Shown here: one piece after another, positions 8,924 through 17,753 of the stretch
How the letters are laid out: the number at the start of each line of letters is the position of its first letter
Position numbering within the stretch: the first letter of the stretch is position 1
Source: Streptomyces triticisoli
GTDB taxonomy: Bacteria > Actinomycetota > Actinomycetes > Streptomycetales > Streptomycetaceae
NCBI RefSeq assembly: GCF_003270085.1
Contig: NZ_QFDQ01000073.1
Coordinates: 1 to 64,000, forward strand
Direction: 5' to 3'
Length of the DNA stretch: 64,000 nucleotides
The notes under the pieces: generated by a model
Seen by the model: only the letters and a program-made list of their open reading frames with translations
Database searches by the model: none
Told to the model about the DNA's origin: nothing
Made by a program: the position numbers and the translations under genes

Positions 8924-8983
8924 TTTCTGGTTCACCGCTCCGTTCGGTGTGCGCCGCTCCCAAATCGTGGAACACTCCTCTCC

Positions 8984-9694
8984 ATGAGCACCGTGAAAGG
9001 CGCCCGCGCCCGGGCCAGGACGGAGATCACCGCGGCGATCAAGGACGAGGCGCGCAGACAGCTCGCGAAGGAGGGCGCCGCGAAGCTCTCGCTGCGCGCC
9101 GTGGCCCGTGAACTCGGCATGGTGTCCTCCGCGCTGTACCGGTACTTCCCCAGCCGCGACGACCTGCTGACCGCGCTCATCATCGACGCCTACGACTCCC
9201 TGGGCGCGGCCGCCGAGTCCGCGCAGGAGGAGGTGGCCGTCGCCGAGCCCCTCGCGCGCTGGACCGCCGTGTGCGAGGCGGTGCGCGGCTGGGCGCTGGC
9301 GCACCCGCACGAGTACGCCCTCATCTACGGCTCGCCCGTGCCCGGCTACACCGCGCCGCAGACGACCGTCCCGGCCGCGGCCCGCGTCGGCCTGGTCCTC
9401 ATCGGCATCGTGCGCGACGCCCACGAGCACGGGGGGCTGACCGTGCCCCCCCTGCCCGCCGAACTGCTCGGCGAGGCCGAGCGGATGACCGCCGAGCTCG
9501 CGCCCGGCCTGCCGCCCGAGGTGGGGGCCGCGCTCGTCGCCGCCTGGGCGCAGCTGTACGGACTGGTCGGGTTCGAGCTGTTCGGTCAGTTCAACCGGGT
9601 GGTGGAGGACCGCGAGCCGTTCTTCCGGCACGCGGTGGTCCGGCTCGCCCACGGAGTGGGCCTGCGCCCCGGACTCCCCGGGGAGCGGGCGTGA
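8984..9694 (+). CDS. TetR family transcriptional regulator
   Basis: 236 aa. The N-terminal HTH reads LSLRAVARELGMVSSALYRYFPSRDDLL, the classic TetR recognition helix (SSALYRYFPSRDDLL). The C-terminal ligand domain carries PVPGYTAP, seen in the WHG (TetR_C_13) group. No clear Shine-Dalgarno precedes the ATG, so the mRNA may be leaderless. The two operators upstream imply autoregulation and control of the divergent deazaflavin oxidoreductase. The inducer is unknown. Confidence 0.9.
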   Translation: MSTVKGARARARTEITAAIKDEARRQLAKEGAAKLSLRAVARELGMVSSALYRYFPSRDDLLTALIIDAYDSLGAAAESAQEEVAVAEPLARWTAVCEAVRGWALAHPHEYALIYGSPVPGYTAPQTTVPAAARVGLVLIGIVRDAHEHGGLTVPPLPAELLGEAERMTAELAPGLPPEVGAALVAAWAQLYGLVGFELFGQFNRVVEDREPFFRHAVVRLAHGVGLRPGLPGERA

Positions 9695-9836
9695 TCACCT
9701 CGCTCGGCTGACACCCCCGGCCGCGCGACCGGTACGGGCCCTGTACGACACCGGGTCGGCGTATGTCGCGTTGCGGTGGGCCATTCGGTGGGTTGGGGTG
9801 GTGGGAGACACGCTTCCCCTGTCCCGGACGGCGATC

Positions 9837-12344
9837 ATGACGATGTCACCCTTCGGCGCCTCCTTCGGCGGCCCGGACCCATTCTCCGAGATCCTCAACC
9901 GCTTCTTCGGCATGACGCCCGCCGCCTCGCCCCCGCAGGTGCAGCGCGTACCGATCGGACGGCTGCTGACCGAGTCCGCGCGTGAGCTGATCAACCAGGC
10001 CACCGGGCGAGCGGCCGAGGACGGCAGCTCCGACCTGGACACCGAGCACCTGCTGTGGGCGTGCACCCAGGTGGAGCCGGCCCGGGGCCTGCTCGCCCAG
10101 GCCGGAGCCGACCCGGACCGGCTCGGCGCGGACCTCGCCGAGGCGTTGCCCGGTGAGAGCGGCATGCCCTCCGCACAGCCGGGCCTGACCCCGGCGGCCA
10201 AACGGGTGCTGCTGCGCGCCTACGAGCACTCCCGGGCGGCCGGAGTGTCGTACATCGGCCCCGAGCACGTCCTCGGCGCGCTGCTGGACACGCCGGGCGG
10301 GGCGGCGTCACGCGTCCTCGCCGCGCACGGCATCGAGGCCGACCAGCTGCGCCGCAGCGCCGACACGGCCTCCCGCCCCGACACCGCGCCCGGCGGGGGA
10401 GAGACGCCGAGCGCCACCCCGACCCTGGACCAGTACGGCCGTGACCTGACCGAGGAGGCCCGGGCCGGAAAGCTGGACCCGGTGGTGGGGCGCGCCGCGG
10501 AGATCGAGCAGACCGTCGAGGTCCTCTCCCGCCGCTCGAAGAACAACCCCGCCCTGATCGGTGAGCCGGGCGTCGGCAAGACCGCGATCGTGGAGGGACT
10601 CGCCCAGCGGATCGTCGCCGGGGACGTGCCGAAGACCCTGGAGAACAAGCGGGTGATCGCCCTGGACCTCACCGGGCTGGTGGCGGGAGCCCAGTACCGG
10701 GGCCAGTTCGAGGAGCGGCTGAAGAACGTCATCGACGAGGTCAAGGCGGCCTCCGAGTCGACGATCCTGTTCCTGGACGAACTGCACACCGTCGTCGGCG
10801 CCGGCGCCACCGGCGAGGGCTCCATGGACGCGGGCAACATCCTCAAACCGGCCCTCGCCCGCGGCGAGCTGCACGTCGTCGGGGCCACCACCCTCGACGA
10901 GTACCGCCGGTACGTGGAGAAGGACGCCGCCCTGGAGCGCCGCTTCCAGCCGGTCATGGTGCCCGAGCCCAGTGTCGAGGAGACCGTGCAGATCCTGGAG
11001 GGCCTGCGCGACTCCTACGAGGCCCACCACCAGGTCCGTTACAGCGACGACGCCCTGGCTGCCGCCGCCGAACTCTCCGACCGGTACGTCACCGACCGTT
11101 TCCTTCCCGACAAGGCCATCGACCTGCTCGACCAGGCCGGGGCACGGGTGCGCCTGCGCTCCATGGGCCGGTCCACCGAGGTCGTCGAGCGCGAGGACCG
11201 GCTGGCCAAGCTGCGCCGGGAGAAGGACCAGGCCGTCGCCGCCGAGGACTTCGAGCGGGCCTCCGAGCTCAAGGACCGGATCGCCGAGGTGGAGACGGAA
11301 CTGGCGGGCCTGGCCGAGCGCCGCGAGGGGGTCCTGGAGGTGACCGTCGACGACATCGCCGACGTACTGTCCCGGCGCACCGGCATCCCCGTCGCCCAGC
11401 TGACCGAGAGCGAGAAGGAGCGGCTGCTGAAACTGGAGGAGGCCCTGCACGCCCGGGTCGTCGGCCAGGACGAGGCGGTCACCGCGATCGCGCAGGCGGT
11501 GCGCCGCAGCCGGGTCGGCATGAGCGACCCGAACCGGCCCGTCGGCTCCTTCCTCTTCCTCGGCCCCACCGGCGTCGGCAAGACCGAACTGGCCAAGGCC
11601 CTCGCCGAGCTGTTGTTCGGCGACGAGAACCGCATGGTCCGCTTCGACATGAGCGAGTTCCAGGAGAGGCACACCGTCTCCCGGCTCGTCGGCGCACCGC
11701 CCGGCTACGTCGGCCACGAGGAGGCCGGCCAGCTCACCGAGAAGGTCCGCCGGCAGCCCTACAGCGTGCTGCTGTTCGACGAGGTGGAGAAGGCCCACCC
11801 GGACGTCTTCAACACCCTGCTCCAGGTCCTGGACGACGGTCGGCTCACCGACGCCCAGGGCCGTACCGTCGACTTCCGCAACACCGTGGTCATCATGACC
11901 TCCAACATCGGCGCCCAGCGGATCCTCGCCCACCACGGCGACGTCTCCGCCGTCAAGGACCAGCTGATGGGGGACCTGCGCGCCAGGTTCCTGCCGGAGT
12001 TCCTCAACCGCATCGACGACATCATCGTCTTCCACGGCCTGAGCGAGGACGACCTCGGCCGGATCGTGGAGCTGCTGCTGGACCACAGCCGCCGCCGGGT
12101 GCGCGCCCAGGGCCTGGAGCTGGAGGTCACCGACGCCGCGAAGAAGCTGCTGGTCGCCCACGGCCACCAGCCCGAGTTCGGGGCCCGCCCGCTGCGCCGC
12201 ACCATCCAGACCGAGCTGGACAACCGCATCGCCTCCCTGCTGCTGAGCGACTCGGCCGATCCCGGTGACACGATCGTGGCGGACGTCGACAAGGACGCCC
12301 TGGTCTGCCGGGTCGAGCACCCGCAAGCCGCCCCGGCCGCCTGA
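9837..12344 (+). CDS. ClpC/ClpB-like AAA+ unfoldase
   Basis: 835-aa HSP100 protein. A glycine/phenylalanine-rich leader precedes the Clp N-domain (about 40-180). AAA1 has GEPGVGKTA and [14 protein letters not shown]; a short middle region carries a UVR-like [15 protein letters not shown] helix as in ClpC; AAA2 has GPTGVGKTE and [12 protein letters not shown]. The middle domain is too short for ClpB. The stretch between TSNIGAQ and [10 protein letters not shown] shows no obvious V/L/I-G-F/L tripeptide, the ClpP-docking loop of ClpC. It may therefore work without ClpP. ATG at 9837 (MTM) is chosen over a longer ORF because homologues start at MSPFG-like sequence; the second ATG at 9843 is possible. 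Confidence 0.9.
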   Translation: MTMSPFGASFGGPDPFSEILNRFFGMTPAASPPQVQRVPIGRLLTESARELINQATGRAAEDGSSDLDTEHLLWACTQVEPARGLLAQAGADPDRLGADLAEALPGESGMPSAQPGLTPAAKRVLLRAYEHSRAAGVSYIGPEHVLGALLDTPGGAASRVLAAHGIEADQLRRSADTASRPDTAPGGGETPSATPTLDQYGRDLTEEARAGKLDPVVGRAAEIEQTVEVLSRRSKNNPALIGEPGVGKTAIVEGLAQRIVAGDVPKTLENKRVIALDLTGLVAGAQYRGQFEERLKNVIDEVKAASESTILFLDELHTVVGAGATGEGSMDAGNILKPALARGELHVVGATTLDEYRRYVEKDAALERRFQPVMVPEPSVEETVQILEGLRDSYEAHHQVRYSDDALAAAAELSDRYVTDRFLPDKAIDLLDQAGARVRLRSMGRSTEVVEREDRLAKLRREKDQAVAAEDFERASELKDRIAEVETELAGLAERREGVLEVTVDDIADVLSRRTGIPVAQLTESEKERLLKLEEALHARVVGQDEAVTAIAQAVRRSRVGMSDPNRPVGSFLFLGPTGVGKTELAKALAELLFGDENRMVRFDMSEFQERHTVSRLVGAPPGYVGHEEAGQLTEKVRRQPYSVLLFDEVEKAHPDVFNTLLQVLDDGRLTDAQGRTVDFRNTVVIMTSNIGAQRILAHHGDVSAVKDQLMGDLRARFLPEFLNRIDDIIVFHGLSEDDLGRIVELLLDHSRRRVRAQGLELEVTDAAKKLLVAHGHQPEFGARPLRRTIQTELDNRIASLLLSDSADPGDTIVADVDKDALVCRVEHPQAAPAA

Positions 12345-12389
12345 CCGCACGCCCCGTGCCGTCCGGGTGCCCGGCCCGCCGGCCGCCCG

Positions 12390-13589
12390 TCACTCGTACG
12401 CCGACCGCCGGATCGCGAAGGCGATCACGGCGGCGCCGGCGGCCAGCACGGCGACGCTGGTGAGCGCGGCCGGCAGGGAGATCCAGTCGGCCATGAAGCC
12501 GATCGCCGGCGGCCCGAGCAGCATGCCGCCGTAACCGAGGGTGGAGGCGGTCGCGACCCCGCTCGGACCGGCCAGCGCACCGGCCCGCTCCACGGCCACC
12601 GGGAAGAGGTTGGCGAGCCCCAGCCCGGTGACGGCGAAGCCGAGCAGCGCCGCCCACACCGACGGCGCGAGCGAGCCGAGCAGCATGCCGACCGCGGCGA
12701 CCGCGCCGCCGGCCACGACCGTACGGGTACGGCCCAGCCGCTCCAGCAGGGTCGTACCGCTCAGCCGCCCGAGGGTCATCGCCAGGGCGAAGCAGGAGTA
12801 GCCGGCCGCCGCCGTGCCCGGAGAGGCGCCCAGGTCCTGCTGGAAGTGCAGCGCGCCCCAGTCGGCCATGGCCCCTTCGCCGTACGCCGTGCACAGGGCG
12901 ATCAGGCCCAGGACCAGGACGAGTCCCCGGGTACGCCGGTCGAGGCGCTGTGGGCGGTCCTCCTCGGGTCGTACGCGCTCCGTCGGCACCGGGGGTTCGT
13001 GCCGCAGCAGGGTGGGGCCGGCGAGGGCGGTGACGAGCAGGCCGATCACGGTGAGGCCGAGCAGGTGGCGGGTGGGGGACAGGTGCGCGGCCACGAGCCC
13101 GCCCAGGCCCGCGCCCACCATGGCGCCGAGGCTGAAGGCGGCGTGGAAGCTCGGCATGATCGGCCGGCGCAGCGCGGCCACCAGGTCCACGGCCGCGCTG
13201 TTGAAGGCGACGCTGATGCCGCCGTACGCCGCTCCGAAGACCAGCAGGACCGCGCCGAGGGCCAGGACGGAGTGGGTGAGCGGGGGCAGGGCGATGCTGA
13301 GGGAGAGCAGCACGGCGTACACGACGGTGATCCGGTGGCTGCCGTAGCGGCGGCACAGACGGCCGGTCAGGGCCATCGTGACCACCGCGCCGGCGGAGAC
13401 GCCGAGGAGGGCGAGGCCCAGGTCGCCGGCCGAGGCGTTGGTCTGCTGCTTGATCGCGGGGATGCGGACCACCCAGCCGGCGAAGACGAAGCCGTCGAGG
13501 GCGAAGAAGGTCGTGAGGACGATACGGAGACGGGTGAGGGAGTCGTCCCGCACGGCAGTGTGCGGACGGGTTTTGTTTATGAGCGGCAC
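12390..13589 (-). CDS. MFS transporter
   Basis: 399-aa membrane protein with about 12 hydrophobic segments. The major-facilitator signature between TM2 and TM3 reads GRLCRRYGSHR, and a long charged cytoplasmic loop (PPVPTERVRPEEDRPQRLDRR) separates the two six-helix halves. GAAYGGISVAFNSAAVDL resembles the YbjJ-like subgroup of efflux proteins. The substrate is unknown. The GTG start at 13589 is supported by the hydrophobic first helix beginning about 20 residues later. It is convergent with the Clp gene, 45 bp apart, and a hairpin lies upstream. Confidence 0.85.
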   Translation of the reverse strand: MPLINKTRPHTAVRDDSLTRLRIVLTTFFALDGFVFAGWVVRIPAIKQQTNASAGDLGLALLGVSAGAVVTMALTGRLCRRYGSHRITVVYAVLLSLSIALPPLTHSVLALGAVLLVFGAAYGGISVAFNSAAVDLVAALRRPIMPSFHAAFSLGAMVGAGLGGLVAAHLSPTRHLLGLTVIGLLVTALAGPTLLRHEPPVPTERVRPEEDRPQRLDRRTRGLVLVLGLIALCTAYGEGAMADWGALHFQQDLGASPGTAAAGYSCFALAMTLGRLSGTTLLERLGRTRTVVAGGAVAAVGMLLGSLAPSVWAALLGFAVTGLGLANLFPVAVERAGALAGPSGVATASTLGYGGMLLGPPAIGFMADWISLPAALTSVAVLAAGAAVIAFAIRRSAYE

Positions 13590-13610
13590 AAAATCAGGCT
13601 AGCAAGCGTC

Positions 13611-13644
13611 CGCACCGGGGCGAGCGACAGCCCGCCCCGGTGCG
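13611..13644 (-). terminator. 12-bp-stem hairpin
   Basis: The arms 13611-13622 and 13633-13644 are perfectly complementary with a 10-nt loop. It lies upstream of the MFS gene and just past the end of the short minus-strand ORF at 13665, so it probably insulates the MFS gene. Confidence 0.7.
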
Positions 13645-13685
13645 GTATGTGCGTCGGGCGAGCGTCACCTCCACCGGGAGCCGCT

Positions 13686-13713
13686 TGATGCCGTTGACGT
13701 GATGCCGTTGACG
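13686..13713. repeat. 14-bp perfect tandem duplication
   Basis: The unit tgatgccgttgacg occurs twice head to tail (13686-13699 and 13700-13713). Fourteen is not a multiple of three, so it changes frame in the surrounding ORF. Confidence 0.9.
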
Positions 13714-13835
13714 AAGTTGAAGCGGACCCGGGACACGTCCCCGGCCAGGCCGATGCCGCCGGGCCCGCGGGCCTGCGCGAGCTTCTCGCCCCGGTGAGGG
13801 AACGCCGGCCGGGCACGGGCACTCTTCCGCTGATC

Positions 13836-13865
13836 GCCGGTACCGGGCAGGCCGGTACCGGGCAG
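13836..13865. repeat. 15-bp perfect tandem duplication
   Basis: The unit gccggtaccgggcag occurs twice (13836-13850 and 13851-13865), followed by a decayed partial third copy. It is in frame with the short minus-strand ORF. Confidence 0.9.
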
Positions 13866-13941
13866 GCTGGTGCCGCCCGCCGGGTCGTTCGGGCTCAAAG
13901 TGCAAGGCGCCCGGCCTCGGGGGCGGGGTCCGGAGCCGTCG

Positions 13942-14514
13942 TCAGCCGGTCTTCCAGCCCCAGGGCGTGTCCACGCGCGCCCACTCCTCGTCCCACTGGT
14001 CGAAGCGGCGACGGTCGAGCCGGGTCCGTACCAGCTTGGCGCCGCCGATGACCACGCCCGTGGCTGCCGTGCCCGCCCACAGGCCGCCCAGGGTCGACTG
14101 GAACGCGCTGTCGGCCCGCGAGGCGGGCGGGGAGGTCAGGACGCCGTGCCCGCTCGTCCACACCGTGACGTGGGTGCCGGGCGTCGCGGAGGCCGGGACC
14201 CTGGTCCGGCCCGTGTGCACCGAGCCGTCCGGATCCGTCCAGCGGACCGTCGCCCACATCAGGGCGCCACTCGTCGGCCGGGCCGCCCCGTGGGTCGCGT
14301 CCTGGGTCAGCACGGCGGGCAACGGGCGGGTCTCGGCGCGGAGCCGGTCCGCGCTCCGCTGCATCGCGCCCGCCGTCAGCACTCCCGCCAGCACACCGCC
14401 GACCACGGCGAGAACCCAGGCGGCGAGCAGGATCCACGCCTCCACGGCGTCACTGGTCCGCTTGAGCGGATTCCGCCGCCACCGCCACAGCCACACTCCC
14501 GCACGACGTGTCAC
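13942..14514 (-). CDS. Rv1733c-like two-TM membrane protein
   Basis: 190 aa. It starts with the family's LWRWRRNPLKRTSDAVEAW motif, then one TM helix (LLAAWVLAVVGGVLAGVL), an extracytoplasmic domain with VRWTDPDGSVHTGRTRVPA and a TVWTSGHG motif, a second TM helix, and a cytosolic tail ending RRRFDQWDEEWARVDTPWGW. This is the architecture of mycobacterial Rv1733c-type proteins, common in streptomycetes and of unknown function. The GTG at 14514 is chosen for the GAGGGGG 8 nt upstream. A paralogue lies at 30054-30653. Confidence 0.8.
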   Translation of the reverse strand: MTRRAGVWLWRWRRNPLKRTSDAVEAWILLAAWVLAVVGGVLAGVLTAGAMQRSADRLRAETRPLPAVLTQDATHGAARPTSGALMWATVRWTDPDGSVHTGRTRVPASATPGTHVTVWTSGHGVLTSPPASRADSAFQSTLGGLWAGTAATGVVIGGAKLVRTRLDRRRFDQWDEEWARVDTPWGWKTG

Positions 14515-14754
14515 CTTCGACACCCCCTCGTGAGCACCGATGGCCCTCCCTCCAGTGTGCCCCCAGAAGCGATCAGAGGCTCCCGGAAGCACGGAGAAGG
14601 GAAGCCGAGGCCCTTCAGGCGGTCACGAGCAGGGGCGTACGCCCGCGCGCCCGCTCCTTCCTGCCACCCCGGTGTCGCGCCCTCTTCGGACACGGATCGG
14701 TCAAGGCTTGCGTACGCGTCGGTTGCCGTGCGGTGAGCGCGCCATGATGAGGCC

Positions 14755-15135
14755 ATGACGCTCGCCGCGCGCGCCCTTGCCCACCTGGTCACCTGGCCCG
14801 ATCTGACGGAGGCGGTGCCGAGTTGCGGCACCGGGCAGGCGCTCAGCTCGGCCCGGGGCGAGATCGCGCACTTCCACTCCGGCCGGGACGTCGACCTCCA
14901 CCTGACCGCCCCGGCCGTCCGACGCCTGGCGGGCGACCTGCGGCGCTTCGCCGCGGTCCGCGTCGTGCCGGACTCCCCCTGGGTGACGCTCCGCCTCGAC
15001 GCCTCGGCCGACGTGGATCTCCTCGTGAGCCTGATGAGCGTCGCGCTCCAGGCCCACCAGGGCCCGCAGGACGACGGCCGGCCCGCCTCCCGCGGCTGCA
15101 ACGACGGCCGCGGCGTGGGCTTCCTGCGCACCTGA
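14755..15135 (+). CDS. Luciferase-domain (DUF5519-like) small protein
   Basis: 126 aa, single domain. The order PSCGTGQALSS, then EIAHFHSGRDVDLHLT, then a C-terminal WVTLRL followed by a helix ending VALQAHQ, matches the short 'luciferase domain-containing' proteins of actinomycetes. These lack the TIM barrel of true luciferases and have no established function. No operon partner: the next gene is convergent. Confidence 0.7.
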   Translation: MTLAARALAHLVTWPDLTEAVPSCGTGQALSSARGEIAHFHSGRDVDLHLTAPAVRRLAGDLRRFAAVRVVPDSPWVTLRLDASADVDLLVSLMSVALQAHQGPQDDGRPASRGCNDGRGVGFLRT

Positions 15136-15154
15136 CGACACACGACGGGCACCG

Positions 15155-15847
15155 TCAGACGGTGAGGACCCGCACCCCCGCCTCCTCGAACCGGCGCACC
15201 GTCTCCTGCCCCGCCGCCGTGTCCGTGACCAGCGTGTCCACCGACTCGGCCGGGCAGATGCGGGCGAAGGCACGCCGGTCCGGCTTGCTGGAGTCGGCGG
15301 CCACGACGACGCGTTCGGCGCGCTCGAACAGCAGCCGGTTGACGGCGGCCTCGGCCTCGTCGTGGGCCGCCGCGCCGTGCGTGACGTCGAGGGCGACCAC
15401 CCCGAGCACCGCCACGTCGAGCGTGATCTGGCTCAGCACCCCGTCCGCCGGCGGGCCGACCAGCTCGTACGACTGCGGACGCGCGACCCCGCCGGTCGGC
15501 ACGATCTTGAACTGGGGCCGTACGGCGAGCTCGTTGGCGATGTTGAGCGCGTTGGTCACCGCGGTCAGCGCGGGTGAACCGGAGACGAGGTCGCCGCGCA
15601 CCGCCAGGACGCGGGCCACCTCCGTGGTGGTGGTGCCGCCGGCCGTCAGCCCCACCGCCTCGCCGGGCACCACGAGGTCCGCGACCGCCTTAGCGATCCG
15701 CTGCTTCTCGGAGGCGTGCCGGGCCGTCCTGTAGCGCAGCGGCAACTCGTAGGAGACACCGTGCACGACCGCGCCGCCCCGGGTGCGGACGAGCACCTGC
15801 TGCTCGGCGAGCCGGTCGAAGTCCCGCCGGATCGTCGCGGCCGACAC
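15155..15847 (-). pseudogene. DeoR/GlpR-family regulator lacking the start of its HTH
   Basis: From the GTG at 15847 the protein reads VSAATIRRDFDRLAEQQVLVRTRGGAV, that is, the second half of a DeoR winged helix, followed by an intact DeoR_C sensor domain (TAGGTTTTEVARVL, then FDEAEAAVNR-like and VVAADSSK motifs), 230 aa in all. The ~30 residues normally preceding VSAATIRRD (first helix and ERQRxIL-type region) are missing in all three minus frames up to the divergent SIS gene. The closest matching ORF continues upstream but encodes unrelated sequence. It is either an N-terminally truncated pseudogene or a regulator with impaired DNA binding. It would have controlled the divergent SIS and aldolase genes. 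Confidence 0.65.
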
Positions 15848-15973
15848 CCGCGGCTCGGCCTCCGTCTCCCGACCCCCCGCGACCCTGGCGCACCCGGCAC
15901 CCGGCCGGATGATTGAAGATGCTCGGAAGGTGGCACTGTCCTGCAAGAACAAGCAGACGCGGGAGGACGGGTC

Positions 15974-16855
15974 ATGAGCCACGCCGAGGACGAACTGACC
16001 AGCCAGCCCGAGTGCTGGGCCCGCGTCGCGGGCGACGCCGCCGCCCACGGCCGGGCGCTGCCCGCGCAGGGGGAGCGGGTCGCGATCGTCGGCTGCGGCA
16101 CGTCGTACTTCATGGCCCAGGCCGCCGCCGTGCTGCGCGAGGGCTCGGGGCAGGGGGAGACCGACGCCTTCGCCGCGTCCGAGTTCCCCCACGGCCGCTC
16201 CTACGACCGGGTCCTCGCCCTCACCCGCTCCGGCACCACCACCGAAGTGCTCGAAGTGCTCACGGAGCTGAAAGGACGCACACCCACCACGGCCGTCACC
16301 GCCGACCCCGGGGCCCCCGTCATGGACGCCGCCGACGAGGCCGTCGTACTCGACTTCGCCGACGAACGCTCGGTGGTGCAGACCCGGTTCGCGACCACCG
16401 CCCTCACCCTGCTGCGCGCCCACCTCGGACTGCACGGCGACGACGTCGTCGTCGACGCCGGCACGGCGCTGTCCGCTCCGCTGCCCGAAGGGCTCGTCGA
16501 CCGCACGCAGTTCACCTTCCTGGGCCGGGGCTGGACCGTCGGCCTCGCCAACGAGGCCGCGCTGAAGATGCGCGAGGCATCACTGTCCTGGACCGAGGCC
16601 TATCCGGCGATGGAGTACCGCCACGGCCCCATCAGCATCACCACCGGGGGCACGGCCACCTGGATGCTCGGCAGCGCCCCGCAGGGACTGGCCGAACAGG
16701 TCCGGGCCACGGGCGGGTCGTGGATCGAGAGCGAACTCGACCCGCTCGCCGAACTGATCCGCGCCCAGCGCCTCGCGGTCGCCGTCGCCCGGGCCCGCGG
16801 CCTGGACCCGGACCGCCCCCGCCACCTCACCCGCTCGGTGATCCTCGCGCCGTAA
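15974..16855 (+). CDS. SIS-domain sugar isomerase/deaminase (AgaS-like)
   Basis: 293 aa with two SIS domains. The first contains AIVGCGTSYFMAQAAAVL and LALTRSGTTTEVLEVL, the phosphosugar-binding loops of GlmS/AgaS-type proteins; the second has FLGRGWTVGLANEAALKMREAS. The ATG has GGGAGGACGG before it. It lies 25 bp upstream of a class II ketose-bisphosphate aldolase and is divergent from a DeoR-like regulator. This suggests that it isomerises or deaminates an amino-sugar phosphate for cleavage by the aldolase. Confidence 0.85.
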   Translation: MSHAEDELTSQPECWARVAGDAAAHGRALPAQGERVAIVGCGTSYFMAQAAAVLREGSGQGETDAFAASEFPHGRSYDRVLALTRSGTTTEVLEVLTELKGRTPTTAVTADPGAPVMDAADEAVVLDFADERSVVQTRFATTALTLLRAHLGLHGDDVVVDAGTALSAPLPEGLVDRTQFTFLGRGWTVGLANEAALKMREASLSWTEAYPAMEYRHGPISITTGGTATWMLGSAPQGLAEQVRATGGSWIESELDPLAELIRAQRLAVAVARARGLDPDRPRHLTRSVILAP

Positions 16856-16880
16856 CCCCCCGGAAAGGTCAGGACAGGCC

Positions 16881-17753
16881 GTGCCGCTTGCAGCCACCGG
16901 CGAGCTGGTCGCCCGCGCCGCCGCCGCGCGTTCCGCCGTCGTCGCCTTCAACATCATCACGCTGGAACACGTCGAGGCCGTCGTCGCCGGCGCCGAGGCG
17001 GCCGGCGCGCCCGTCGTCCTGCAGGTCAGCGAGAACGCGGTCAAGTTCCGCCACGGACGGCTGCTGCCGCTCGCCCGGGCGGCCACCGCCGCGGCCGAAC
17101 GGGCCACCGTGCCCGTCGCGTTGCACCTCGACCACGTGCGGAGCGACGACCTGCTGCGTCAGGCGCCCGACGCGGGCTTCAGCTCCGTGATGTACGACGC
17201 CTCCCGGCTGCCGTACGCGGAGAACCTCGCCGCGACCAGCGCCGCCGCCGCCTGGGCACACGCCCGAGGGCTGTGGATCGAGGCCGAGCTGGGCGAGGTC
17301 GGAGGCAAGAACGGCGCGCCGCCGCTGGACGCCCACGCCCCCGGCGCACGTACCGACCCCGCGGAGGCGCACGCGTTCGTCACCGGCTCCGGGGTGGACG
17401 CCCTGGCCGTGGCCGTCGGCAACACCCACGCCATGACCGAGCGCACCGCGGCCCTCGACCACGACCTCCTCAAGCGCCTCGCCGGGGCACTGGACGTACC
17501 CCTCGTCCTGCACGGTTCCTCCGGCGTGCCCGACGGCGAACTGACCGCCGCCGTCACCGCCGGCATCACCAAGGTCAACGTCGGCACCGCCCTCAACATC
17601 GCGATGACCGGAGCGATCCGCGACTTCCTCGCCGCCCACCCCCGGGCGGTCGACTCCCGCACGTACCTCGGCGTGGGGCGGGAGGCGATGGTGGGGGAGG
17701 TGCGGCGGCTCATCGGCCTGATCGGCACGCCCCGTACGACGGCTACCTCCTGA
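16881..17753 (+). CDS. Class II fructose/tagatose-bisphosphate aldolase
   Basis: 290-aa TIM-barrel zinc aldolase. Zinc ligands and substrate residues are visible: ALHLDHV (Asp-His), EAELGEVGGKNG, AVGNTHAM (His) and VLHGSSGVPD (His), then KVNVGTALN for phosphate binding. Family members (FbaA, KbaY/GatY) split a ketose 1,6-bisphosphate to dihydroxyacetone phosphate plus an aldehyde. Its pairing with an AgaS-like SIS gene favours an amino-sugar or tagatose-type pathway over glycolysis. The GTG start follows AGGACAGGCC. It overlaps the convergent methyltransferase gene by 11 bp. Confidence 0.9.
   Translation: MPLAATGELVARAAAARSAVVAFNIITLEHVEAVVAGAEAAGAPVVLQVSENAVKFRHGRLLPLARAATAAAERATVPVALHLDHVRSDDLLRQAPDAGFSSVMYDASRLPYAENLAATSAAAAWAHARGLWIEAELGEVGGKNGAPPLDAHAPGARTDPAEAHAFVTGSGVDALAVAVGNTHAMTERTAALDHDLLKRLAGALDVPLVLHGSSGVPDGELTAAVTAGITKVNVGTALNIAMTGAIRDFLAAHPRAVDSRTYLGVGREAMVGEVRRLIGLIGTPRTTATS

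Larger units (their letters stand above)
13665..13898 (-). other. Short ORF of unknown nature with two tandem duplications
   Basis: A 77-codon minus-strand ORF with an ATG but no recognised domain occupies the 350-bp gap between the MFS gene and the next membrane-protein gene. Its early part contains a 15-bp in-frame tandem duplication (13836-13865) encoding LPGTG repeats. Its 3' part contains a 14-bp tandem duplication (13686-13713) that shifts the reading frame. If one copy of the latter is removed the frame continues FVNGIKRLPVEVTLARR and runs on to 13594. It may be a decayed gene end or non-coding; I do not recognise the protein. Confidence 0.3.
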
